A stretch of DNA of 64,000 bases from Rapana venosa (taxonomy: Eukaryota; Mollusca; Gastropoda; Neogastropoda; Muricidae): positions 76,484,567 through 76,548,566 of the forward strand of contig CM054134.1 of the NCBI GenBank assembly GCA_028751875.1, given 5' to 3'. Below the pieces are notes generated by a model. That model saw nothing but the letters and a program-made list of their open reading frames with translations. It had not been told where the DNA came from and made no database searches. The translations under genes were made by a program, and so were the position numbers. Shown piece by piece: positions 1-11,905 of the stretch. Each line of letters opens with the position of its first letter. Position 1 is the first letter of the stretch.

Positions 1-1497
1 TATAGTTGTGCATGGTCAATCGCCTGAATTGCCACTGGAGAAAAGCTACGTTCAAACAAGCAGGAAAACACTTAACTATGCACTCAAAAACACTTGTGAA
101 CATACTACACAGGGCAGACTTCTTTAGTTCTTATTAACATGTGACAAAATACTGCCAGGTCGTTGAGTATGTCATTTCTCAAACCTCTACAACTTGTAAA
201 AAGAATCAAGACATTAAATCAAATTCAGATGATTTTTTTCTGTCTCATTAAGCTCACAAACCACTCTTGATAGCACACATTCTGAATCTCCCCCATTTCC
301 CCCTCAATCTTCATTTCGCTTTAGAAAGGCACTGATCACAGGAGAAAAAGAAACACCAAGACATTCAACTCCCCCCACCGGGTCGGTCTGTCTGTCTGTT
401 CTCCCTATCCCTCCATTTTACTTTCAGGAAGCTACTGATAATCAGCTCAATAAGCCCCAAAACACTCAGATTTATGTGACAAACAGCTTTTCCAAACAAA
501 TTTTATATATAAATGTTCATTATGTTATAAAAATGTTTTAAATCATCATCTGTTGCAAATATCACATTTCTAGCATAACCTTTCTTAAAGAAGGGTAAAA
601 CCATGATCTAATTCACTTATTTTGTCAATGGAATGTGTACATATGATGACAGGACATAATTATATTGATCTAATACATTTCTGATAAACTTCAAACACTA
701 AATAAAATTCATTTTATGTTAGTTGGTTTTTGTTAACAAAAAATACAAAAAAGTTTCTCTCTTTTTTTTCTTCTTTTTTTTTTTTTTTGGGGGGGGGGGA
801 TACACATTCTCCATTTTGATTTAAGTGTTCCAGGGGTCACCCAGAATATGCTTTATGCCCTCTTATCTTGCTCATCACACCTGGGAATCACTATGAGAGT
901 AAATATTGGATGTTGTGTGTCCGTCGTGTTCGACGATGACCTCCAAAACAGCAGAAGAGGCAGTTGCTGTTTCAGAAATTGGGCAGAAATTGATTATAGT
1001 GGAGATGCCTTGCCCACAGTACATCCCTACTCTCTCAGCCAAGTGGGCATAAGGACAGTCAGCGTTGGAGATGTTTTCCAAAGGCCAACTAGCCCCCAGG
1101 GCTGCAGCACATAAGGACTGTGCAAGTCAAGCCTCCTAGTCACTGAGTCATAGCTGATCACTAAAGACAAGCTGTAAAGTGGAATTCCATGAATGGGAAA
1201 GCCACTGGTCATACAGCCGCTCATTTTGCTGTTGCCCCCAGGGTCAATGGTTTAATCAAGACCTGTGATAAACCCCAGGTGCCGACATTCTATTTAGGGA
1301 AAATATTGGATAAGATGTCTGCAAACATCACATGTATGGTTGTTTTCAAATACCATGCCTTAATATATCATAATATGTAGAGCCTATACTTCAGAAGACT
1401 CCTTTACTGGAGGATTCTGGATAATATGCTAATGACAGATACTTTTTAGAGCAGGACAGAGCACAACAGAACAAATTTTCAGTTTGTTATCTTCTTT
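1..1497. other. Upstream intergenic DNA
   Basis: AT-rich sequence with no supportable gene. A T-run followed by a G-run lies at about 770-799. A minus-orientation piece of interspersed family D is at 829-920. The stretch 920-1330 is of more balanced composition and includes short open frames on both strands, but none has a recognisable domain or splice context. It may be an old repeat. Confidence 0.5.
829..920 (-). repeat. Interspersed family D fragment
   Basis: The reverse complement matches the 3' part of the copies at 14.4, 45.4 and 53.0 kb: a 'CCCAGGTGGGAT'-like block followed by the 'ATTCTGGGTGACCCC' block. It is only a partial copy. Confidence 0.5.
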
Positions 1498-1833
1498 TAT
1501 TTTGAATAATGGAATAAGCGCTCATGTGCTTTTCTTTTACAGTCAGTCCCCATGTTCATGGGGTTTTGTAAATTTTGTCATCTGGTCCCACTGGCACAGT
1601 GGCCTACTCTTCTGAAAAGTGGAACAGGTTTTTAACATGTGTGCAAGATGATCTGCAGGTGTTCGCACATGAGACCTTGGTTTAAAGTCTGGAGTTTTGG
1701 GAGAGAGGAGTCGGTACTGATGTTAACTCCAGGGGAAAAATCCCCTTGAAAAGGTGTTAGGTGGTGGCTCAAACCTGGGTTTGGACTTGGGCTGTCAGAT
1801 TCTAAGCGCATGTTCTAACCACCAGGCTACCCT
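1498..1833 (-). repeat. SINE family A, near full length
   Basis: This is a copy of the window's commonest dispersed repeat, read on the minus strand. It has a tRNA-like head (A-box-like 'TAGCCTGGTGGTTAGA' and a degraded B box near 1760-1830), a body with 'GTTAACATCAGTACCGACTC', and a tail ending 'GCTTATTCCATTATTC'. Similar copies at 24.5, 52.0 and 59 kb define its ends. Confidence 0.8.
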
Positions 1834-1888
1834 GTTCTCCCTCCACACAAAAATGTGTGCATACACACAGAGTTGTGTCTGTGTGTGG

Positions 1889-1945
1889 AAAAGGTAGCCT
1901 GGTGGTTAGAGCATTGCACTTGTGATCTGACAGCCTGACAGATAG
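1889..1945 (+). repeat. SINE family A, tRNA-head fragment
   Basis: The segment 'GGTAGCCTGGTGGTTAGAGC' followed by 'TGATCTGACAGCC' is the tRNA-like head of family A on the plus strand. It lies about 55 bp from the head of the opposite-strand copy at 1498-1833, so the two heads form an inverted repeat. Confidence 0.65.
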
Positions 1946-4147
1946 TGAGATACACACACACAACTCTTGAGACAGAGACTGAGGTGTGTGTGTGTTTCTA
2001 GCACTCTAGTACAATAGGCATTAGCAGTGCTGTCCCCAAAATAGCTGGCGACCCCCTTGAAAATTTTAATGCAAATTGTGTGCACAAATTCTGATCCGTA
2101 ACTTCAAGAAAATGATCAATCGTTGTTGAGATTTTAGTTTATAATTTCTTTTTTTTCAGAGTGAAAACCCATGTTTTAGAAGTAACAGGAAACAGAGTCT
2201 AATAAATTATTTTAGGGTTCTTCTAGTACTATAATATCCATGAATTGGTACATAAAGAACAAAACTTTTGCCATAAAATAAAGTACTAAAATAGCAGCTT
2301 CAAACTACTAAAGTTGGTATGTCACAGCTGTGGCATTAATTAACATTATTTTTTTCTTTTCTAACTTTTTCTTTTCATAGACCAACTTAATCCCTTTGAG
2401 AAACTGACTTTTTATCTCAGCTGTAGCCTACAGCAGTATACTGTATAGTGCCAAGCCCAGCCCTGAATGCATTCCTAAATCACCCCTACAGGCTATTTCA
2501 ACAGTTTTACCCTGTTCCTTCCAATGGCCTGCCAAAACAGACATTACCATTACTCTCTTTTTAGTTTTCTTGATCATGCAAACAAATGAAGCTGTCCCAC
2601 ATAAACACTTTTTTTTTTAAATATACACTACTTGTCATGTACATGTATGATGGTCATCCATGCTAGTAGCCATGGCTAGCTTCTCTTCCCAAAATATGGG
2701 TGGGATTCTTGTTTTGATACAATACATACTATTTTTGTGTGTCTATCCAATGATCAATGGAAAAAAAAAATGATAAAGTGCTAATTTTCATAAAATATGT
2801 GCACCATGTGGCTCTCAAAAGTCTCATACAACTCTATGAGATACTATTGTATTACTAGTATTAGATTGGTACATCATATATTTTACACAATGCCACTTTG
2901 CCAGTGATTGATATGATATGATTCAGATTTTTATTTTTTTTAAGGGGGGGGGGGGGGGGGGGGGGGGGATTACCAGATACTTTACACACCAGCTGTTGCA
3001 TAACATTAACAACTGGGTATCTGTAACATCAGTTGATACAGTGATAGGTCTATTGATCACACTGATCATTGAATTTTCAAGAATTGTTTTTTCCTTAAGT
3101 TCAATAAATACGTTCCATGATTACTCAAAATGACATACTCATGATACTAACCTCCAGTTAAGTGGACCTCCATTAAGTCAGTGTTACTTCCCCTTATACA
3201 ACAAATAATGCCTAGAAATCATGAGACAGTGCATGAATCATGTAATTTGATCAAAGTCAAGTCAACAACAATGAGTTGACTAAAACTTAATCACAAAATA
3301 TTGGTAAGTACTCTGATCTGAATACTGAATACAGAATAGGGAGAGAAGTAAAAGTTATGATAATATTCACATGTAATGATGCATACATGTATAAAGATGT
3401 GTACAAAAACATGTAAAATAAGACAGCATTAGCACCTAACATCTTTCCCAATCCCATAAGGTAATAAAGATTGATACAAAAACTCTAAAAGATACATGAT
3501 TTATCAGCCCTATCTGATCACCTGCTAGCCTTCCAGGAAAAAATGCTCAATAATATGAGTTACCAGTGATCCTCATAACTATCATTATCATCATTATGAC
3601 TTTCATTAGGCCTACTGTTGTTATTATTATCTGTTTGCACAAAGATTAGAAAATAAACTTATAAAGCCTTTACTTTCAGGCCCAGATGCAAAACATGAAC
3701 AGTTTCTGTCAAATATATCTGGGCTTCAAGAAAACACGCTACCTAATGATTATACTATGCAAAGCTTTCATGTTTCCGTCATGACTTATTTTTTATTTGA
3801 TTAGTTTGATAATTGTTTATTGTTACCATGTTAGCAATAGATGGTCGTGTTGCATACTTGGCCTGATGTGGGTAAATGTCTAAGAATCAATCATAATGCT
3901 TGAGAGTAGACGGCAATATACATAAGAATAACCAACTCTGTCATGGCTTAATGCTTCTGGTTTTTCTGTACACCATCTATTGGAACGCAGACAGCAAGCT
4001 AATATTTATCAACATTAAGCCTATGTATTCCTGTTTGTAGCTCACAACATCGGCATTTTAAATTCAAGTCATACCGACACGAGAGTGTTTAAGAACACCA
4101 TTTCAAAACAAACTATCTGAACATGATACTAACAAAAGTACTGTAAA
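1946..4147. other. Intergenic DNA without visible gene
   Basis: AT-rich sequence. Apart from short GT/CA and poly-A/T stretches and the G run at 2944, nothing with coding character or a repeat-family match was recognised. Confidence 0.5.
2944..2968 (+). repeat. Homopolymer G, 25 bases
   Basis: An uninterrupted run of G. Similar runs recur at 5591, 17500, 17650, 23872, 24471 and 42549. Long G runs can form G-quadruplexes and are also prone to sequencing-length error. Confidence 0.9.
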
Positions 4148-4312
4148 TCACCAGACCGAAAACTCAATCAGTGTACTTGATTTGTACCACTCATCAATTT
4201 CATGAATGGTGCGGTCTGCAGCCAGAAGCCTCAGCGGCTCTGCCAAACCACCGAAGAAAACATTGATGTATGATTTTCCTGGTGACCATAAAACAGACGT
4301 CAAGCACAGCAT
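4148..4312 (-). CDS. Possible short divergent ORF, unrecognised
   Basis: A 54-codon minus-strand frame starts 238 bp upstream of and divergent from the SGPL1 start codon. Its middle reads 'GGLAEPLRLLAADR' followed by 'TIHEIDEWYKSS', a mixed charged/hydrophobic composition unlike the surrounding low-complexity frames. No family is recognised and no splice sites were verified. Open frames of this length are expected by chance, so it is recorded only as a candidate micropeptide or divergent transcript. Confidence 0.15.
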   Translation of the reverse strand: MLCLTSVLWSPGKSYINVFFGGLAEPLRLLAADRTIHEIDEWYKSSTLIEFSVW

Positions 4313-4439
4313 GTTCTTATACTCAATTCTTTACAACCGATTGTAGTCAATCACAGCATCCAATAAGCTGCAACTTTACTTAAGAAAAAATGTTTAACTG
4401 GGACAATAATCCTACCCACAGCAAATCTTTTGCATCTTG

Positions 4440-4549
4440 CTGACATCTACTGACTTCCGCCATGCTGTCGTCTCGTAACGTCTCGTCGGTCATCACATGA
4501 CATCTTTCATTTTCCCCACCACACGAGATCTGTGTGTAGGTCGTCAAAC
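4440..4549 (+). promoter_or_regulatory. SGPL1: CpG-rich promoter/5' UTR of SGPL1
   Basis: About 110 bp before the start codon hold many CpG dinucleotides in an otherwise CpG-poor, AT-rich setting. The motif 'ACTTCCGCCATG' at 4453-4464 combines ETS-like and YY1-like cores, as in TATA-less housekeeping promoters. An E-box-like 'TCACATGAC' lies near 4494. A 12-codon upstream ORF (4462-4500) would sit in the 5' UTR if transcription starts upstream of it. The transcription start itself cannot be located by eye. Confidence 0.45.
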
Positions 4550-4576
4550 ATGTCGGACTTCGTAAAAACTGCGCTG
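4550..4576 (+). CDS. SGPL1: SGPL1 exon 1 (residues 1-9)
   Basis: ATG at 4550 in a good context (A at -3) encodes MSDFVKTAL and runs into a consensus donor GTAAGT at 4577, phase 0. The N-terminus of this family is short and poorly conserved, so the start is chosen from the CpG-rich setting, the donor and the phase match to exon 2 rather than from homology. Confidence 0.7.
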
Positions 4577-5385
4577 GTAAGTTTTAGTGAATAAGGAGTG
4601 CCAGTTAAGCTTACTAAGATGATTAGATTATTCTCGATTTGTTGATACATTTGAATTGTATATTGTAGTAAGTTGGACATACGACGACTCGTTATTCGAT
4701 TTTTTTTCTTTACTCTGTTAAGACCTGTTCAGAATTCGTCTGCTACAATGTTGTATCCAACATACATAACAATGAACAGCACATGTCTACAAGCAGTATA
4801 GTATAAGACCATGGCATTTGTTTTTAGAGAGCCATTTGGTGTGGTTTTAAAAGACTTAAATTCTAAGGCTTAGTTTATGATTTTAATTATCAGAAACGGA
4901 TAAAGCTGATTGGAATAGCTTATGAAACCAAGACAAGGGCAGTCATTTAATCATGCTGTTCGTGGACAATGACGTGGGAAATCGGGCAACGGAGAACGCA
5001 CTGCCAAAAATAGACCATCGACCTTTGAAACATTGAAAATCGAGCAGCACACAGATCCCCTGTCACACAAATGGTATTTGAATATAAACGTGTGTTTAGA
5101 GACTAACACTTACAGTGGTTTTCATTATTATGACTATTATTTGTTTTATTGTTCTGTCACAAAAGAAAAGAAATTCTCAGTGTAGTCTAGACCTAATGCC
5201 TATGATCAACATCTGTCAGATGAGCAAGTAACCACACACATTAATTTTTGATGGGCCACAGTGTGTATCATGTATGTTTGTGTGTGGTATGGTGGTGGTG
5301 TGTGAGTGTGTGTATGTGTGTGTGAGAGAGAGAGAGAAGAGAGGGGGGGAGAAAGAGAGATTTATTTATTCTATTTATTTATTTA

Positions 5386-5545
5386 TTTTGTGCTTTTATA
5401 TTGAGGATAATGGAATAAGCACACACACAGAGAGAAAAAGAGAGAGAGGGAGAGAGAGAGAATGACAAATTCTTTTATTTTGAGGATAATGAATAAGCAC
5501 TCATGTGCTTTTTTACATCGAGTCCCCGCCCGTAGGGATACATCT
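5386..5545 (-). repeat. SINE family A, two tail fragments
   Basis: The family A tail ('GAGGATAATGGAATAAGCAC' on the plus strand) occurs at 5403-5422 and again at 5478-5545, separated by a GA-rich stretch. Only the 3' ends are present, in intron 1 of SGPL1. Confidence 0.65.
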
Positions 5546-5590
5546 TAATAATAAACCCCAATACACATACTCTCACACAGTAGAAACAAA

Positions 5591-5614
5591 GGGGGGGGGG
5601 GGGGGGGGGGGGGG
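5591..5614 (+). repeat. Homopolymer G, 24 bases
   Basis: An uninterrupted G run in intron 1, on the sense strand of SGPL1. Confidence 0.9.
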
Positions 5615-6271
5615 AGCCTTTAAAAAACCAACAAATAATAGAAAACCCAAAAACAAACCAACAGAAAAACAAAACAAAACAAAAAAAGACAAAACAAAAA
5701 AAGAAAGAGAGAGAGAGTCTTATGGGGGATAATAACAGGAAATGGTGAAAGATGAGGATAAAAATTTAGGCCTAAACATTAGCTTAGTATAACATAAGAA
5801 TTTTGCAAAATGGGAACTTAATTTAAATTATTATTAGTCAAAAGTGTTATGTTGCTTTTCAGAATTTCAGTTTTCACCCAGAGTTTATCAGTCTTATCGT
5901 TACTTATTAAGTTATTTTTAATTCATCCCAAAAAGAAGCCGAAGAGGGATTGGGGGGAGGGGTGGGGGAGGTTGAATTGAAATAAAACCATAACAGCAGC
6001 ACTATAAGTATATCTTAATAAATAAGATGTCTTGTGGCACTCTTGACATGTTGAAGATGGCAAAGTGTCATAATTTACAAGCTACATTGTGGGTTTTTTT
6101 TAGGAAACCTATTTATGATTACAGTTTCTCTGTATTACTGATAGTGAAGCAAGGGGACTTAGCTGTGTTATTAATGTTGGAAGAGCTGCCATGCAATGCT
6201 TATGTTGTATATATTCAGTCCCAATTTTAATTCTACTACTCAGCTGCTATATCTGTCAGTAACACCAGTAT

Positions 6272-6275
<4 letters not shown>

Positions 6276-6304
<29 letters not shown>

Positions 6305-6335
6305 CACTACTACTACTACCACTACTACCACCACT
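6276..6335 (+). repeat. (ACT)n trinucleotide repeat
   Basis: Roughly 18 ACT/ACC units in intron 1. No coding role is suggested. Confidence 0.85.
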
Positions 6336-6834
6336 GTTGCTATGCACTAAGTACTGTTGGTGCTACTACTACTGAGTACTATACTGCTATTGTCAGTAGT
6401 GAAGACCTTCATTAAAACTAGATCTACAAAGAGTATGATTAGTATGAAGAACGTTGTACAAAACAGGCACATACATATCAACAGTTGAGAGTTGCTTTTA
6501 TCAGATGTCTTGTGTGAAGCTCTTGGTTCTATTATTTTAAAAGATTTTATTTTGAGAAAAAAAATTGTGGGGTAATTTTTATTACCTTTAAGAGTCATTA
6601 ACCTCGGCTTAAGTTTAAAACAAAAAGGAAGGAGAACAAAAGAAGAGGTAAAAACTATATTGTTAAGCATATGACATCAGTCAATCATTTTTAAAACTAG
6701 TTAAACCATTCAAAGATGATAATATATATTTTAAGCAGAGTTAAAAAAAATTAAAAAAAGATTGTTCCATTGTTTGTCAGTTCAAATCAGGATCCAGTAT
6801 TCCCACCAGGTGGTTTGATATGGCACCTGTCTCT

Positions 6835-6835
<1 letters not shown>

Positions 6836-6883
<48 letters not shown>

Positions 6884-6885
6884 TG
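6836..6885 (+). repeat. (GT)n microsatellite
   Basis: About 24 GT units, followed directly by a family A SINE fragment. Confidence 0.9.
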
Positions 6886-6998
6886 TTTTATTCTGTTATT
6901 TCAAGGATAATGGAATAAGCTCTCAATGACTCATGCATTTTTTTTACATTCACTGATTCAGTCCCCAAGTGCCTGCAGTTTTGTAAATTTTGTCCTCT
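6885..6998 (-). repeat. SINE family A, tail fragment
   Basis: Contains 'AAGGATAATGGAATAAGC', the 'CAGTCCCC' block and 'GTTTTGTAAATTTTGTC' in family order, then breaks off about 210 bp before exon 2. Confidence 0.7.
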
Positions 6999-7029
6999 GT
7001 TCCTCTGCATATGTGTGTGTGTCTGTGTG

Positions 7030-7066
<37 letters not shown>

Positions 7067-7210
7067 GGATGTGTGCGTATTTGTGTATGAGTGCACAAAT
7101 AAGTGTGTGTCATTCAGTGTCTGTGGATACATGTACAAGTCTCCAACAAGGGATGTAAATTATGCTCTATTGTATACTCATATGTTTGCTTTCTTTCATT
7201 TATGTTTCAG

Positions 7211-7358
7211 GGCCCAGTCTCTCCTGCCCTACAAAGCTGCAAAGATTTCATAAATGCAGCATGCAAAGATTTGGAGCCATGGCAGGTTGTCCTTTACACT
7301 TGTGGTACAACAGTTGTCGTGCTCAGCCTTCGAGATTTCCTCTTTCACAAAGATGAAA
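7211..7358 (+). CDS. SGPL1: SGPL1 exon 2 (signal-anchor helix)
   Basis: Acceptor TTTCAG at 7205-7210, donor GTGAGT at 7359; 148 nt, ending in phase 1. It encodes residues 10-58. 'CKDFINAACKDLEPWQ' aligns with the vertebrate lumenal segment before the membrane. It is followed by a hydrophobic stretch (VVLYTCGTTVVVLSL) that forms the single ER signal-anchor helix, then RDFLFHKDE on the cytosolic side. Confidence 0.93.
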
Positions 7359-7489
7359 GTGAGTCATTCATGGTGATGGTGAATGAGTAATTAGTACTTA
7401 TCCTTCTGATCCTGATTATGACAGTGATGAGAATGAACATTTTTGGTACAGTATTTGTCATCAAGATCTGTACACTACACATACATGTA

Positions 7490-7650
7490 TACACACACTT
7501 ACACCCACTCACACACACACATACACACCCACACACATGCACTTTCACACACACACATACACACACACGCATGTGCTTTCACACATACACGCACGCACGT
7601 GCTTTCACACACATGCACATGCACACATATACACACATGTATATTTAATA
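7490..7650 (+). repeat. (CA)n-rich block
   Basis: Imperfect CACACA with ACGC and ATGC interruptions in intron 2. The open frames across it are Thr/His low-complexity artefacts. Confidence 0.8.
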
Positions 7651-8899
7651 CTCGTGAAACGAACATAAAAAAGAACGCACATAAAATGCGCCGACAGCAA
7701 CAAGACAGTTGTCCCTGGAAAAATGTGAACAAAATGTTCACTCTGATGCAATGATAGGGAAACAAAAACACACATAGGTAAAAAAAATTTTAAGGGGATG
7801 GGGGAGGGAGTTTACTGCCCTTCTGACAATGTGCTGAGCTACCCAAATTTCAACCAGAGAAATCTGCCTTTAACTGAAAGTGGAATAGACTACACTACAC
7901 TACACTGTAATACAATACAATAAATACAATGCAATATATCATGCATGTGCACATGCACACTCCACACACACAACATAAACAAACACAGACACACACTTTA
8001 TGTAAATCATCATCATGAGCAGATAGAATATGGAAGCTGTATGAGCATCAAATCAGTAACAAAAGAATGCTAAACAAATCCACTCGAGTTACAGTCTACA
8101 TACTGCTTTTCACCAGGGATGCATTTCAAGCTGTCTATACGGCTGATGTCACGGCCAAGTACGAACAGGTCACGGATTATCATATCACTCACACAAGAGA
8201 TAACACAAATTCATAATACCTGTTAATCTCTCTCTGCAGCTTGGAAAGTAACTCATCTAGAGTAGTAGTACTCACTAACATTCTCTTTGATTGGAAAAGT
8301 AATTGAACGACAGTTTTTTGTATTCTGATTGATAGCTGGGTCAGTTAAAAGTAGGAAACAGCTGTCAAATCATTGTTGTCTAAAGCCCTTTGCTCTACAA
8401 AGGATTTGCTTTTTTGTTGCCAGTACTTCTTTCCTTGTTGTGATCAAGTTATTCAACTTTGGTACTTGTGCACCCATAGGGTACATTTGTACTGGTCTGG
8501 TTGTTGCTCTGGCTAACCCCATTGGTCTGAAGTCCAGAAAGGCTTTGGGGATATTGAGTGCCTGAATTGATAACAGTGTGATGGATAGGAGAGGGTGAAT
8601 CACTGATTCTGCTCAGGGAAGGGAGTGTACTGTACATGTGTACTCTAAAGGCTACACAGAGAAGGTTTTTCCTGTGTATTGATTGACATTGTTTGTTAGT
8701 ATGTTTCTCTTGTGATCTTGTACTTGTAACTTAGGACGTTTTTGTAGAAATCGGTTGTTTTCCTTTGTTTCTTCCTGTTTTTTGTTCGCATTTGCACATG
8801 TCTGATCACTTGTGTAAGCATATGCACACAAGTACATGCGTGCAAGCACATGTGATATGCATGAATGCACATGTGCATTTATGTGCTCATCTACACCAC

Positions 8900-8917
8900 A
8901 CCACCCACGCACACATA

Positions 8918-8951
<34 letters not shown>

Positions 8952-8964
8952 TGCTTGCACTCAT

Positions 8965-9007
<43 letters not shown>

Positions 9008-9220
9008 CTCTCTCACACACACACACATACTCGCACACACACATACACACACATACCACCCACACCACCCACTTACTTAGTTACTAGCACACACACACAC
9101 ATGCACACGCGCGCGCATGCACACACACACTCACATACACCACACACACATTCTCTCTCTGTCTCTCTCTCTGTCTCTCTTTCTCTTTTACTCACTCACT
9201 CTAACATCCACACATGCACA
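8900..9220 (+). repeat. (CA)n/(CT)n compound microsatellite
   Basis: Long CA runs at 8922-9003, then CT and CA alternation to about 9220. The multiple overlapping His/Thr/Ser frames are not genes. Confidence 0.9.
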
Positions 9221-9499
9221 TCATAATCATACACATAGGCTTGATTAAAATTAAGCAAGTATTCAGTTGTGGACAGGACAGGGAGTTGGAAGTGTAGAAA
9301 TGTGTTCAAGCTGAGTATCGCTGTCTAAGGCATGCTGCATGTTCTGGGCTGTTTGTACTGCATTGCCCCTCCTCAGGGACATGTTTGTTCAGGATCTGGC
9401 TTAGTTAGAACTTCTTCCTGGTCACTTCATGGTTAGTGTGGTGTCCGGGGCTGCTTGCTTTTGTCATAAAGGCTCAGAACAAGGTTGCATTCATCAGAT

Positions 9500-9725
9500 A
9501 TCCATCCACCTGTGTGCACGTACAGTTACATGTATGCAAACACTGTATACACTCAAGCAAACAGGCATGCCTGTGTACCTGCAAAGTGCATGCATGCACT
9601 CTTATGCACCACACACAAGAATGCATGCATGCACATGCACACCATATGCACACACACACACACACGCATTCATGCACATGTGTATGCGTGTGCACACTCA
9701 CTCACTCACACACACACACTCTTCC
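9500..9725 (+). repeat. Degenerate CA/TGCA-rich block
   Basis: Interrupted CATGCA, CACACA and TGCATG purine-pyrimidine alternation, capable of Z-DNA. No coding content. Confidence 0.65.
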
Positions 9726-10154
9726 GTCTGTCTTGTCTCTTTCTCACGTTGTATGTCTGTGCTTGCACACATGTCAAACACACAACCACAAAGATAATAA
9801 CAGCACTACAGACTACAGTATGCAAGGCTGTTGTGGAGCTGACTTATCCATCAACTCGCTTCAGAAGTGTCACGTAGCAGTTCACTGTATGTATCACATC
9901 GCTGTGTTATCGCATGTCCTTATCCGTCAGAGAAATGGGCTATCTGATCTCATGTTGTTATCAGGTTGGGAGTAGACTAGACTGGAAGTTGGTACATGGA
10001 AGCACAAGTGCACCTCACACTTTAAGACAGATAACATATCAGTATGTGTTTACTATACTCATGGGTGTGATGGTCAGAAGGATGCAGCTTGTAATCCTGA
10101 AAATCCCAGAGTGACTGGTTTGAAATGTCATTGAATCCTGATGACTTAAGGATA

Positions 10155-10350
10155 GGGGAGGAGATAGCGTAATGGTTAGAGTGTAAAATCTCTTGTTACT
10201 GAGGTCATAGGTTTGAGTCTTTGCTGAGGTGTCTGCATAGGGTGTATTTTCCCAGGCGTTAACATTGGTGCCAACTCCACTCCCGTGAAAGTTCTTTTGT
10301 ATGAGACTGTAGTGGGGTCCCCTGTCCAAAATATACGCAGAGCATCTTCC
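10155..10350 (+). repeat. SINE family A, diverged plus-strand copy
   Basis: The tRNA-like head 'GTAATGGTTAGAGTG', the B-box-like 'AGGTTTGAGTC', then 'GTTAACATTGGTGCCAACTC' and 'TATGAGACT' follow family A order with many substitutions. It lies in intron 2. Confidence 0.55.
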
Positions 10351-10423
10351 ACACACATATCCTTTGATAATCCATTCACCCTTCATAGAGTAGTAGGCCA
10401 GCTATGGCTGGTGGCATCCGCAG

Positions 10424-10584
10424 ATGACAGGAACATGCCCAGCATGCATCCAGCAGTCAAGGAAGGAATGGACTTCACTGAGTTCAACTTGCCCAATTAT
10501 AGTACCAAAAAATTCAGTGCAGTGCCCAAACAACTCTTGAAAGAGCTAAAGGAGTCAATCCTTGAAGCACTGTTCCCAAGTTAG
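10424..10584 (+). CDS. Possible alternative terminal exon, speculative
   Basis: Within intron 2, 'CATCCGCAG' at 10415-10423 could act as an acceptor. Joined to exon 2 (phase 1), the following frame stays open for 53 codons to TAG at 10582. It reads 'HPAVKEGMDFTEFNLPNYS' and then 'AVPKQLLKELKESILEALF', not low-complexity. No homologue is recognised. The acceptor lacks a pyrimidine tract, and the nearby 'TAGTAGG...CAGATGAC' resembles sequence at 34.83 kb, so a repeat-derived frame is equally possible. The product would be a truncated, enzymatically dead N-terminal form. Confidence 0.15.
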
Positions 10585-10746
10585 CTTACATGGAGACTTA
10601 CCTGCAATTAAGTATTTGCATATATATGGGTGGGTTGGGGGTAACCCAAACTTAACACAGTTATAAATATTTCGTCTAATTGCCCTCATCAAAGCTCAAG
10701 TAAGAGATGAAGTGTTCTAGTGTCTTTATTATTATTGTTATTATTA

Positions 10747-10961
10747 TTATTTATGCTTGTATATCGAGGATAATGGAATAAGCACTTGTGTGCTTTTTTA
10801 CATCCAGTCCCTGCGTGTATGCAGTTTTGTCATCCATTCCCACCAGCACACAATGGCCTATTCTTCTGAAAAGCAGAATAGGTTTTAACATGTGTGCAAG
10901 ATGTTCTGTGAACGTTCGCACATGAGACCTCGGTTTATAGTCTCATCCGAAGAACTTCAGT
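10747..10961 (-). repeat. SINE family A, head-truncated
   Basis: Family A tail and body from 'ATCGAGGATAATGGAATAAG' to 'TTTATAGTCTCATCCGAAG'. The tRNA-like head is missing. Confidence 0.8.
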
Positions 10962-11381
10962 AATGTAAGTTGTATTAAATAAAAAACCAATTTAGTTCTA
11001 CACTCCTTTCATAGTCATTCTTACATTTGTTGCAAGCAGTCAAAGTCACGTAGCCCTGAGATATCAAACACATGTACTGAAGCTTAATCTTGAGACTGAT
11101 ACTGTGAGATACACTTTCAGTGATCTTTGTCAGAGATATATATCGAGTTCATTCACTGACTAAAGTCTACTCACAGTCAAACTCAAGGCCTATGGAAACC
11201 TTGGAAGAAAATCTTGTTTTGGGGTTGTTGGTTTTTTAATACATGTAGATATATTTATATGTTCTGTGTCCTTTAAAATGTGATTACCCATGCTTCATTC
11301 CATTTCGGACCACTTATAGTTATTGTACATGCTTACATAAGCACATGATCATATCCATGCGAGTATGCATGTGAGATCTCA

Positions 11382-11387
<6 letters not shown>

Positions 11388-11438
<51 letters not shown>

Positions 11439-11460
11439 TCACTCACTCACTCTCTCTCAC
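11388..11460 (+). repeat. (CA)n/(CACT)n microsatellite
   Basis: A CA run followed by CACT and CTCT units in intron 2. Confidence 0.9.
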
Positions 11461-11749
11461 ATACACACATATGCTAGAAAATTTAATATGAATGTGTTGT
11501 ACACAGTGAAATTTTGACAGCATTTTTACATTCATTTTGAGAAATGAGAAGAAGATCGGTTTTTAGGTCAAAGGGTGACATGGAAGTGTAAAAGTTAATC
11601 ACTTGTGACATCACATGACTGTTATGTCAGCCATATTTTAGGGATATATTATAGCTCTTGTAGCATGTGTGTGCTATATTAATGCCTGATACATGTACGC
11701 AGAATAATTGTTCTGTTGAAAAGGATGGGTGTTTGTGAATGAAAAGGAG

Positions 11750-11763
11750 TGTGCGTGTGTGCA

Positions 11764-11795
<32 letters not shown>

Positions 11796-11905
11796 TGTGT
11801 GTGGTGTGTGTGTGTGTGTGTATGTGTGTGCGCATGTGTGTGTGTGTGTGTATGTGTGTGCGCATGCGTGCGTGCGTGTGTGTGTGCGTGCATGCGAGTG
11901 TGTGT
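11750..11905 (+). repeat. (GT)n with (GTGC)n
   Basis: GT repeats mixed with GCGT/GTGC units. The Cys/Val low-complexity frames across it are artefacts. Confidence 0.85.

Noticed and set aside
848..1114. Small overlapping ORFs on both strands
   Set aside because: They overlap a family D repeat fragment and have no recognisable product.
8765..9226. 153-codon His/Thr-rich ORF
   Set aside because: Translation of (CA)n and (CT)n microsatellites. The same applies to the similar frames at 7.4, 11.7, 16.5, 20.5, 22.7, 27.8 and 47.5 kb.
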